The notes under the pieces were generated by a model that ran no database searches, was not told the DNA's origin, and saw only the letters and a list, made by a program, of their open reading frames with translations. Positions 46,522 through 56,684 of a stretch of 64,000 bases of DNA are shown here, piece by piece. How positions within the stretch are numbered: position 1 is the stretch's first letter; each line of letters begins with the position of its first letter. Origin of the DNA: Phyto melanocephala (lineage: Eukaryota; Arthropoda; Insecta; Diptera; Rhinophoridae). The stretch lies in assembly GCA_941918925.1 (NCBI GenBank), contig OW799237.1, positions 52,440,997 to 52,504,996 on the forward strand, read 5' to 3'. A program made the translations under genes and the position numbers.

Positions 46522-47185
46522 TATATTATGATAAGATAAGATATAGTGATAACATAAAGTAACGTTATAAAATAAGAAAATGTTTGTGTGCAAAATTTGT
46601 GAAAAAAAAAAAAAAATTCAAAGTTTAAGAATTTATCATTTGCATTGATATATAAAGAAGAAAAAACAATGTGTTTAATTGTTTGTACTTAAAATGCGGA
46701 AAAATATTTAGCAATTATAATTACGAAGCAGTACATTGAGTGAACTTAAGTCTTCAGAAGAACGCAGAAGAAAAACGTATATTAAAGCCAATTTGTAAAT
46801 TTTTGAAAAAAGAACTATACGCTCATCTTTAAAGAATATAAAGTAATGATTACATTTTCTTAAACCTAAGTTTATAAGATTCTTAAATATGTATCCTTTT
46901 TGTAATCTACAGTTTGGCTGCACGCTGGACGAGGTTAAAGGCAATAAAAAAAATAGTTACTCCACCGATATCCATAGTCGGTAAACATATTTTTTAAGCT
47001 TAATTTAAATTAAAAAAAAAAAAATTTTTATTAAATTAAATTTTTTATTTGTACTTCTAGAAACTTCCATAGAGAAAGGTCGTACATCCACTGCTTAAAT
47101 TTGGTTTGAAAAGAAGATCACATCGAAAGCGAAGGATTTTAATATACTTGACCTAGTTTTGCAGTTGCTTTATTATTATAATATA
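46522..47185. other. A+T-rich spacer
   Basis: No gene or repeat supported; the small minus-strand frame 46708-46944 has no recognised domain. Confidence 0.4.
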
Positions 47186-49077
47186 TGGGTCAATTTAAAA
47201 AAAAACGCAATTTTTGTGGCCCCGCACTTTACACTACTATTTTAGGTAAAAAAAAACAACAAAAAATAATAAAAAATTTGAGAGTGATCAGCGAGGAATA
47301 TGTAACATAAAAACGTAATTCTCAAATTTGTATGTTTGTTTTTTTGTTTATTCAGAATGGTGTTTTGTTTCTCCCTCGGACTCTTTCCATACAAAAGCAT
47401 GTGTCCCCCGTTGGAATTTTTAGTAAACAAAATTAAATAAAATCCAGAAAAAAGTAAATAACCAACATTTAATAACAGTTTTCGAATTATTGAGTTTTTT
47501 CTTGTGTTTTCATTTGTTATAGTCGTCAAAACTGAATTAGTGCGAATTTGGTGTTGCAAAGAAAGGTTGTCCCCACAATTTGCATTGAGCGTCACTTTTT
47601 TTATAATTCAAGTAATATTACTAGTTTTCAATTTGCATTTAAATAAAGTAAATAACGTAAGGAAAGTACAAACCTTTATTATTACAAAAGTGAAAAGGCG
47701 AAAAAAAATCTTTGTAAAAAAGTGTGCATTTGCGTAGTTCTTGCGAACACCATGGTAAGGGCGCGATAAAATTTCATGAGCGTCACGCAAATTTTTTTAA
47801 AAGTGAATATATTAAATGTAAAAAATTGAAGTTGATAATCATTGTTTACATGGTTTCAACTCATTTTTTTTTAATTTGTATGTTTGAGAAACAAATTGCC
47901 TACGAAAAAAAAACCAGAATAGGCAAAAATTTCATGAGCATCACTTTTGATATATATTGCTTCATAGCTTAAAATGCTTAATTATGATTCTATTTTTTAA
48001 TTTTAAAGAGTAAAACAAAAAAATTAATGGCGGCTGAAAGAGCACAAAGATATCGAGAGAAAATAAAGCTCGATAAAGCGCGTAATGACGAATATAAAAG
48101 AAAGAAAGGTATAATCGTGGTATATTTGATTTTAATCTTGCTTTTGCAACTTAAACCTCTGGGGGACCGGAAATTTATGCAACTGCCACAAACTTAATTC
48201 GAAAGTGGTAAAAATTAATGAGAATAAAAAAAAACAAAGCCGCTTGTCATTTCATGAAGTTTATACAGATTCAGAATAAGAATTCGAATGAAAATTTATA
48301 AATTAAATTAAGTTATTGTTTTGCGTCAAATATTTACATATGTGTCTAAGTTTCTTCCAGAATTACTTTCTTTTTTCCATTTTTGTTAAAGACATCAAGG
48401 AATATGTATATGTTTAGTTTTGTATGAAAATTTTTGTTTTTTGAAGATTTTTTGTTTTTTTTTACTTACTTTTTGTAAAAGAATAAACTTTTTTTCGTTA
48501 AACTTTAAATTTGGCATTATTTTTTGTTTACGTGCAACAAAATCTCTTGATCGTCACAAAATATCTTGAGCGTCACACTTAGTTTTTTTTCCTTAAAACG
48601 CTTATAATTAATTTTTTAAATAAATTGTTACAAGCCTTTTACTTTGCAAGTAACCTCTAAGTTCAAGTCTTATTTTACCAAAAATGTACATATTTTTATC
48701 TTTAAATTTTAAAATAACTAGTCACTTTAAAAGAAAAAAAATTAAGGTGAATCGTGATTTTGTGTTTATAATATAAAAGGTGATTTTCGCAAAAGTCAAT
48801 CTTGAGAAACAAAAGAACACCGTAGTAAGCTTGAATTTCAAATATTTTTGCAGTTTTAGCGATTTTTTGTACATATTTGGTGTGTGACGCTCAAGATAGA
48901 AATCATAGAAAACCTAAAAAAAATCAAAAAATATTGATACTTTTGAGAGCCTAAAAGTACCACCGGAATCTTCATCAATTTCTACACAAATTGGCCGCTC
49001 TTACCGGCGAATTGAAAAAACTTTAAAAATAGGCAAAAAAAAAACTCGATGTGTACGTTTTTTTTTAAATTGACCCA
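47186..49077. mobile_element. 1.9-kb non-autonomous TIR element with recurring TGAGCGTCAC motifs
   Basis: TGGGTCAATTTAAAAAAAAA at 47186 is mirrored at 49077, and both ends are flanked by TA (47184-47185 and 49078-49079). Internally the 10-mer TGAGCGTCAC occurs at 47586, 47777, 48567 and, inverted, at 48884, with one-base variants at 47935 and 48548. These may be transposase-binding sites. The only coding trace is at 48028. Superfamily unknown. Confidence 0.65.
48028..48112 (+). pseudogene. RYREKIK-type N-terminal exon remnant
   Basis: ATG at 48028 opens MAAERAQRYREKIKLDKARN then DEYKRKK, ending at a possible splice donor (AAG|GTATAA at 48113). I recall basic RARRYREK(I/L)K starts from uncharacterised insect and cnidarian mobile-element proteins. 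It sits inside the TIR element and may be what is left of its transposase gene. No following exon is visible before the 3' TIR. Confidence 0.4.
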
Positions 49078-49322
49078 TATTTAACATTGTTTATCCGAAG
49101 GATATATCGCAAACTTTTAGATTTTTTCCCTCGCAAATGAGGAAATAAATACTTTAATACGCAAGCTGGATATAGTTATCGAGATATAATCATAATCGTC
49201 GTCATGTTTTATAATAAATTTAATTTTCAGTATCGAAAGAAAATTTGATTTTTTTAAGTTTACGGATTTTGAATTACATTTTTTTTCTTTTAAATGTAAG
49301 GCCTTTTATTAATAAATTAACA

Positions 49323-49828
49323 TATGGGTCATTTCGCCTTAAGTGTACCAATTTTTGAAATCGATGTCTTCCGATCGGGATGAAATTTGCACCAAAGCTA
49401 GTCCTATTGAATAGTAGCTCAGATACAAATTCTTAATAAGATCGGCCAAGAGATATAGGGGGTCAAAATTTGACATTTTGGCCAAGTAGATGTTTCTTCT
49501 CATCCCTGTAACTTATTACCTATAGCTCTTAGCAAAATTTGTCCCAAATAGTTTAGATAGCTATTTCTTCAATCTTTCAAAAAAAAATGTTTTTTAAATG
49601 TATTTTTTAAAAAATAATCTTGTTTTATTTTTTTTAAATGGGCCCTTTTTTTGCCCAAAAGAAAGCTTAGGGCATTTCCTTTAAGAGCTTTAAGGTCGCC
49701 TAGTGGGATATCTATAAAAAAAATATTTTGTCACTCAGTACAAAGATTTTTATATGCACCATTTTTAATCATGTCCTATTTGTGTGCAAGCGTTTCTAAA
49801 ACCTTAAAAGTGAAGCATAAATAAATTT
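49323..49828 (+). repeat. Dispersed-repeat fragment beginning TATGGGTCATTTCGCC
   Basis: The start TATGGGTCATTTCGCCTTAA resembles a transposon terminus. The following text has no reading frame and reads like a non-coding repeat. It is cut at the 49824 duplication junction. Only one copy is in the window, so the call rests on appearance. Confidence 0.3.
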
Positions 49829-50640
49829 GCCTTTCCAATGGTATGTAAAATACCCAATTAAGTTTCCATACCTTCGATACTCTATTACCAACAATATGTT
49901 AGCCTCATACATAAAATCATTTTTTCGCTATAGAAATATTTAAAATTTAATTTTTCTAAATATATCGTCTAAATTTCTTGATCTTTTTTAATTGATTATA
50001 TTTGATTTTTATTTAAGCTTGAGATCACTTTTTTGTTTTTTTATAAAAAATTATTTATTAACCAATATTTCGCTACCAAACAATGGGTAGCTTCTTCAGG
50101 GTAAATATGTATACAAATTATATTAACAAAAAAAACAATTACAAATTGACAAAAAACTATTTTGTAAAAAAGGCGGGAAAAAATTTTTTCAATATAAACA
50201 ATTTTTGAAATATACAAAACAAACGAAAATAATTCATTTACATATTATATACATAGTAATAATTTACAAGAATAACAAATACTAAAAAACAAGTACTAAG
50301 ACTACCGTTTTCATATCTTATCAACTAAATATATATAATTCTGGGCAACATTTGCTGTATCAGTCTTATAGTTAATTCGCTGTGTAGGTGGTACTTTAAT
50401 AATTTGTAACATTTCTAACATATTCCTGCGTCTGTAATTGTTTTCTTTATTTAAAATTAATGTATTATTGAAATCTGGATAATGATTAGAATTAGCGCAA
50501 TGTAATGATAATGCTGTCTTTTGTGTCAATGTAGTGTTCCTGTATTTCTGATCAGATCTATGTCCAGCAATTCTAGTTTTTAGTTTGTTTTTCGTCGTTC
50601 CTACATAAACCTTGTCACAAATCTCAGTATCATTACCTTT
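49829..50640 (-). mobile_element. Penelope-like element 3' part with GIY-YIG endonuclease (inverted arm A)
   Basis: Minus-strand 50640-50311 encodes the C-terminal half of a Penelope GIY-YIG endonuclease: NDTEICDKVYVGTTKNKLKT, IAGHRSD, then TALSLHCANSNHYPDF and TANVAQNYIYLVDKI. It is essentially identical to 52222-52565. The 3' untranslated region holds the ACCCTGAAGAAGCTACCC motif (complement near 50095). The arm ends at 50640, where an inverted copy starts. Confidence 0.8.
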
Positions 50641-50662
50641 AGTAATGTTTGACGACTGAACC

Positions 50663-51230
50663 TAAAATTTATAAATCATTAACTTAACAAAAATTTACGA
50701 CTATGAAAAATATATAATAGCCCACAAAACATATAACACGTTAGGTAGACTATTTAGTAAGACAAAGGATAAAAAAGATAAATTTGAGATGTCTAATTTA
50801 GTTTATAAAATACCATGTAAAGGTAATGATACTGAGATTTGTGACAAGGTTTATGTAGGAACGACGAAAAACAAACTAAAAACTAGAATTGCTGGACATA
50901 GATCTGAAATACAGGAACACTACATTGACACAAAAGACAGCATTATCATTACATTGCGCTAATTCTAATCATTATCCAGATTTCAATAATACATTAATTT
51001 TAAATAAAGAAAACAATTACAGACGTAGGAATATGTTAGAAATGTTACAAATTATTAAAGTACCACCTACACAGCGAATTAACTATAAGACTGATACAGC
51101 AAATGTTGCCCAGAATTATATATATTTAGTTGATAAGATATGAAAACGGTAGTCTTAGTACTTGTTTTTTAGTATTTGTTAATAAATAATTTTTTATAAA
51201 AAAACAAAAAAGTGATCTCGAGCTTAAATA
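50663..51230 (+). mobile_element. Penelope-like element, plus-strand arm A, with deletion and frameshift
   Basis: From TGAACCTAAAATTTATAAAT it follows the linker and GIY-YIG region of the element. Here the endonuclease is split: AGATCTGAAATACAGG lacks five bases present in the minus-strand arm (AGATCTGATCAGAAATACAG), so KVYVGTTKN and TALSLHCAN fall in different frames. The 3' untranslated region is shortened, jumping from TAGTATTTGTTAATAAATA to the final TTTTTTATAAAAAAAC. Confidence 0.8.
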
Positions 51231-51250
51231 AAAATCAAATATAATTTAAT

Positions 51251-51734
51251 TATACCCTTCACCTGTGGTGCACAAGGGTATATATAGCTTTGTCATTCCG
51301 TTTGTAATTTCTACAATTTTCATTTCCGACCCCATAAAGTATATATTTTCTGAAAGCTTATGAATAGAGGAGTCGATTAAGCCCTGACCGTCTGTCCGTC
51401 TGTCCGTCTGCCCGTCTGTCCGTGTGTTGGTTGAAATCAACTTTTAGAAGCAACTATATGTTCCTCAGATCTGTATATGGTATCAATCTCTTGGAAATAT
51501 CCAGGAATGAATCGCTATTGAAATTCAGCACAATCGCCCCATAACTTTCTGAGATATGAGCAAAAAACCACGACCACCTCGTTTTTTTTCACAATTACAA
51601 CAACAACATACATACATAGATACATGTAAAAAACATACCAAACAAAAAAAAATTACAAAAAAAAAAATATTAAAAATAAGAAAAAAATAATAAAAAAAAC
51701 TACAAAAAAAAAATTTTAAAAAAATTTAAAAAAA
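51251..51734 (+). mobile_element. 3'-truncated DINE-1-like element
   Basis: Starts TATACCCTTCACCTGTGG after a T and matches 55557 onward until the A-rich tract, where it is cut at the tandem-duplication junction (AAATTTGCCTTTCC at 51735). Confidence 0.85.
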
Positions 51735-54640
51735 AATTTGCCTTTCCAATGGTATGTAAAATACCCAATTAAGTTTCCATACCTTCGATACTCTATTACC
51801 AACAATATGTTAGCCTCATACATAAAATCATTTTTTCGCTATAGAAATATTTAAAATTTAATTTTTCTAAATATATCGTCTAAATTTCTTGATCTTTTTT
51901 AATTGATTATATTTGATTTTTATTTAAGCTTGAGATCACTTTTTTGTTTTTTTATAAAAAATTATTTATTAACCAATATTTCGCTACCAAACAATGGGTA
52001 GCTTCTTCAGGGTAAATATGTATACAAATTATATTAACAAAAAAAACAATTACAAATTGACAAAAAACTATTTTGTAAAAAAGGCGGGAAAATATTTTTT
52101 CAATATAAACAATTTTTGAAATATACAAAACAAACGAAAATAATTGATTTACATATTATATACATAGTAATAATTTACAAGAATAACAAATACTAAAAAA
52201 CAAGTACTAAGACTACCGTTTTCATATCTTATCAACTAAATATATATAATTCTGGGCAACATTTGCTGTATCAGTCTTATAGTTAATTCGCTGTGTAGGT
52301 GGTACTTTAATAATTTGTAACATTTCTAACATATTCCTGCGTCTGTAATTGTTTTCTTTATTTAAAATTAATGTATTATTGAAATCTGGATAATGATTAG
52401 AATTAGCGCAATGTAATGATAATGCTGTCTTTTGTGTCAATGTAGTGTTCCTGTATTTCTGATCAGATCTATGTCCAGCAATTCTAGTTTTTAGTTTGTT
52501 TTTCGTCGTTCCTACATAAACCTTGTCACAAATCTCAGTATCATTACCTTTACATGGTATTTTATAAACTAAATTAGACATCTCAAATTTATCTTTTTTA
52601 TCCTTTGTCTTACTAAATAGTCTACCTAACGTGTTATATGTTTTGTGGGCTATTATATATTTTTCATAGTCGTAAATTTTTGAGTTTTTCAATTTTTCAG
52701 ACAAAAGAGGGACATAAGTTAATCTATCTATATATATAAAAATCAATGTGTGTTTGTATGTTTGTATGTTTGTTTGTGCTTTATAGACGGCTAAACGGCT
52801 GGACCGATTTCCTTGAAATTTTCACAGAATCTTTCTGTATGTCTGGAAGGAACTATAGGCTATACTTTCGTTTGAAATTGTAAGTGGGCGGGGTGCCACG
52901 CCCTATTAAAGAATAAGTATTAAATATTATATATCACGAAAGTTAATGCAGGTAGAGTCTTCAAATTAAGTACGGTAAGCTTTGACATCCACACGAACAT
53001 TTGGGTAAAAAATGGGCGGACTTGGAATAGTAGACGTGGCCACATGAATTGAATAATAAAATTCGTATATTTGGAAAACGAAATCGATTAGAGTAGTAAA
53101 ATTTCGCAAGAGCAACTTTGACATCCAAATAAACATTTCTGGAAAAAATGGGTACATTGGCAATAGTGGGCGTGGCACCTGCCATATGAATTAAATACTA
53201 AAATTTGTATATCTGGAAAACGATATCGATTAAAGTACCAATATTCTACAAGAGCAACTTTGACACCCAAATGAACATTTTTGGAAAAAAAGGGTACATT
53301 AGATATAGTGGGCGTGGCACCTGCCATATGAATTAAATACTAAAATTTTTATATCTGGAAAACGATATCGATTAGAGTACTAAAATTTTGCAAAAGCAAT
53401 TTTGACATACAAATAAACATTTTTGGAAAAAATGGATGCATTATCAGTAGTGGGCGTGGCACCCACCATATGAATTAAATACTAAAATTCGTATATCTGG
53501 AAAACGATATCGATTAGAGTACTAAAATTTTGCAAGGGCAACTTTGACATCCAAATAAACATTTTTGGAAAAAATGGGTACATTACCAATAGTGGGCGTG
53601 GCACCAACATATGAATTAAATACTAAAATTTGTATATCTGGAAAACGATATCGATTAGAGTACTAAAATTGTGCAAGGGCAACTTTGACATACAAATAAA
53701 CATTTTTGTAAAAAAATGGGTACATTAGCAATAGTGGGCGTGGCACCTGCCATATGAATTAAATACTAAAATTTGTATATCTGGAAAACGAAATCGATTA
53801 GAGTACTAAAATTCTACAAGAGCAAATTTGACACCCAAATGAACATTTAGGCAAGAAATGGGTGCATTATCAGTAATGGGCGTGGCACCAACATATGAAT
53901 TATATACTAAAATTCGTATATTTGGAAAACGAAATCGATTAGAGTAGTACAATTTTGCAAGAGCAGCTTTAATATTCAAATAAACATTTATGGAAAAAAT
54001 GGGTGCATTAACAATAGTGGACGTGGCACTTGCCATATGAATTAAATACTAAAATTTGGGGTGGCGAAGCACACCGGGTATTAGCTAGTGATTTATAAAT
54101 TTTAGGTTCAGTCTTCAAACTTGTGCTACTATTTTTCCTATTTTTATATTGCCTTATCAATCTACAAATTACCTGGATTGGATAATTATTATCGTCCAAA
54201 ATATTTTTGATCTTTTCTATATTCCTTTTATGAAATCTTGTATCACTAATCTTTAAAACCCGCTCAATTAAATTCTTCGCCGTATTAATAACAATTCCCT
54301 TGGGGTGTTTTGAATAATAATTTATGATTCTTCCAGATGAAGTAGGTTTCTGGTACCAATCTTTTAACAAATTATTACCCCTTCTTATTACTAATGTATC
54401 CAAATATGGAATTTTAGAGTCACATTCCATCTCAATCGTGAATTTAATATCATCATGAAATGAATTAAATGTTTCCAAAATATTATCAATTGAATGATTT
54501 GGGACAATACAAAACAAGTCGTCAACATATTTTGTTATTATTTTTGGCTTTACATTTAATTTTTCAATGCAACAATCTAATAACTTCTCCAGAACAATAT
54601 CTGCTATAATTTCTATTCTGCTATATTAAGCAGAATAGAA
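51735..54640 (-). mobile_element. Penelope-like element with RT and GIY-YIG, split by a Helitron (arm B)
   Basis: Minus strand, from 54640: reverse-transcriptase fragment with the catalytic YVDD box at 54529-54518 (KYVDDLFCIV), then IPYLDTLVIRR, GRIINYYSKHPKG and a basic helical linker ending EPKIYKSL at 54089. A Helitron occupies 54088-52723. The frame resumes LTYVPLLSEKLKN, then VYKIPCKGNDTEICDKVYVG, KTRIAGHRSD and the GIY-YIG C-terminus, stopping at 52222. RT plus GIY-YIG defines Penelope-like elements. The coding sequence is intact across the Helitron junction but lacks the N-terminal half of RT. 51735-52221 is the 3' untranslated region. Confidence 0.88.
52723..54088 (+). mobile_element. 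Non-autonomous Helitron with approx. 115-bp repeats, inserted in the Penelope-like element
   Basis: It begins TCTATCTATATATATAAAAA after A52722 and ends GCTAG before T54089, with the hairpin GGTG-gcgaagca-CACC near the 3' end. Other copies of the same Penelope segment (50670-50690, 54750-54770) show the empty site as TTAATGATTT on this strand, confirming insertion between A and T without duplication. About nine internal units share CTGGAAAACGATATCGATTA and a GTGGGCGTGGCACC core. No Rep/helicase. Confidence 0.92.
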
Positions 54641-55556
54641 AATGGTTTGTGAATAAATCAGATTTTGAGATTCCGACAGATGTACAGTGGGTTTTATCAT
54701 TAGGAAAAAAGTTTGCATTACCAGTTAAGAAGGAGACTGAACCTAAAATTTATAAATCATTAACTTAACAAAAATTTACGACTATGAAAAATATATAATA
54801 GCCCACAAAACATATAACACGTTAGGTAGACTATTTAGTAAGACAAAGGATAAAAAAGATAAATTTGAGATGTCTAATTTAGTTTATAAAATACCATGTA
54901 AAGGTAATGATACTGAGATTTGTGACAAGGTTTATGTAGGAACGACGAAAAACAAACTAAAAACTAGAATTGCTGGACATAGATCTGAAATACAGGAACA
55001 CTACATTGACACAAAAGACAGCATTATCATTACATTGCGCTAATTCTAATCATTATCCAGATTTCAATAATACATTAATTTTAAATAAAGAAAACAATTA
55101 CAGACGTAGGAATATGTTAGAAATGTTACAAATTATTAAAGTACCACCTACACAGCGAATTAACTATAAGACTGATACAGCAAATGTTGCCCAGAATTAT
55201 ATATATTTAGTTGATAAGATATGAAAACGGTAGTCTTAGTACTTGTTTTTTAGTATTTGTTATTCTTGTAAATTATTACTATGTATATAATATGTAAATG
55301 AATTATTTTCGTTTGTTTTGTATATTTCAAAAATTGTTTATATTGAAAAAATATTTTCCCGCCTTTTTTACAAAATAGTTTTTTGTCAATTTGTAATTGT
55401 TTTTGAATTTTGTTTTTTGTTAATGTAATTTGTATACATATTTACCCTGAAGAAGCTACCCATTGTTTGTTAGCGAAATATTGGTTAATAAATAATTTTT
55501 TATAAAAAAACAAAAAAGTGATCTCGAGCTTAAATAAAAATCAAATATAATTTAAT
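54630..55556 (+). mobile_element. Penelope-like element, plus-strand arm B
   Basis: It starts at the junction TTCTGCTATATTAAGCAGAA, a palindrome joining it head-to-head to the minus-strand arm. The frame reads IKQNRKWFVNKSDFEIPTDV then QWVLSLGKKFALPVKKE, an N-terminal RT portion, and jumps directly to TEPKIYKSLT, so most of the RT is deleted. The GIY-YIG part (54950-55224) has the same five-base deletion as arm A. The 3' untranslated region with CCCTGAAGAAGCTACCC (55446-55462) is complete. Confidence 0.82.
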
Positions 55557-56309
55557 TATACCCTTCACCTGTGGTGCACAAGGGTATATATAGCTTTGTC
55601 ATTCCGTTTGTAATTTCTACAATTTTCATTTCCGACCCCATAAAGTATATATTTTCTGAAAGCTTATGAATAGAGGAGTCGATTAAGCCCTGACCGTCTG
55701 TCCGTCTGCCCGTCTGTCCGTGTGTTGGTTGAAATCAACTTTTAGAAGCAACTATATGTTCCTCAGATCTGTATATGGTATCAATCTCTTGGAAATATCC
55801 AGGAATGAATCGCTATTGAAATTCAGCACAATCGCCCCATAACTTTCTGAGATATGAGCAAAAAACCACGACCACCTCGTTTTTTTTCACAATTACAACA
55901 ACAACATACATACATAGATACATGTAAAAAACATACCAAACAAAAAAAAATTACAAAAAAAAAAATATTAAAAATAAGAAAAAAATAATAAAAAAAACTA
56001 CAAAAAAAAAATTTTAAAAAAATTTTAAAAAAAATTTAAAAAAATTTTTTAAAAATTTTTCTAAAAAATTTTTTTAAAAAAATTTAAAAAAAATATAAAA
56101 AAAATAATAAAATATAAATAATATATTAAATAAAATAAAATAAAATTTTTTTGGCTCAGCTGGGATTCGATGCCACATTTATTCTAACGTGTACGTATGC
56201 ACGTATTTTATATGGGATGAATGGTGATACAAACAATTGTTATTGCATGACTACACGTTGTGAAGGGTATATAAGATTCGGCACGGCCGAATATAGCACT
56301 GTTACTTGT
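55557..56309 (+). mobile_element. DINE-1-like element, complete copy
   Basis: TATACCCTTCACCTGTGG start after T55556; GTGAAGGGTATA, the ATTCGGC-acg-GCCGAAT hairpin and GTTACTTGT end at 56309 before T. An A/T homopolymer core lies at 55925-56150, followed by GGGATTCGATGCC. Confidence 0.88.
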
Positions 56310-56684
56310 TTTTTTATTTATTTGTTATGATAATTAAATAATATATAAAAAAATATAAATAACTTAATTGATTTTAATCTTAATCACATTAGATCCATTT
56401 ATATCACTACTATTTTTACATCTACCCAGTCTTTTATCATTTATTTATCGTTTTAAGTTGCTGCTTTTTTCTCAATCCTTTCTTGAAAACAACAACAAAA
56501 ACTAAAAATTTGTTTTTGTTTTCAACGTCTTTGTACGAATGAAAATTTCGTTCGCATTTATATAAACAGGCAATAAAATTTGAGATCATAGAAGTGCGTA
56601 CTCAAAATTAATTTCATTTTAAAATGAAGATTTTTTAGCAGACCATACATAGTGTGATATATTTTCGTTTTTACACAATTCTTT
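56310..56684. other. A+T-rich spacer
   Basis: No gene or repeat seen; may be the 3' end of the hAT element that follows on the minus strand. Confidence 0.4.

Noticed and set aside
52961..54036. Serial minus-strand frames with repeated peptides (for example near 53088-53327)
   Set aside because: They are translations of the 115-bp Helitron repeats, not genes.
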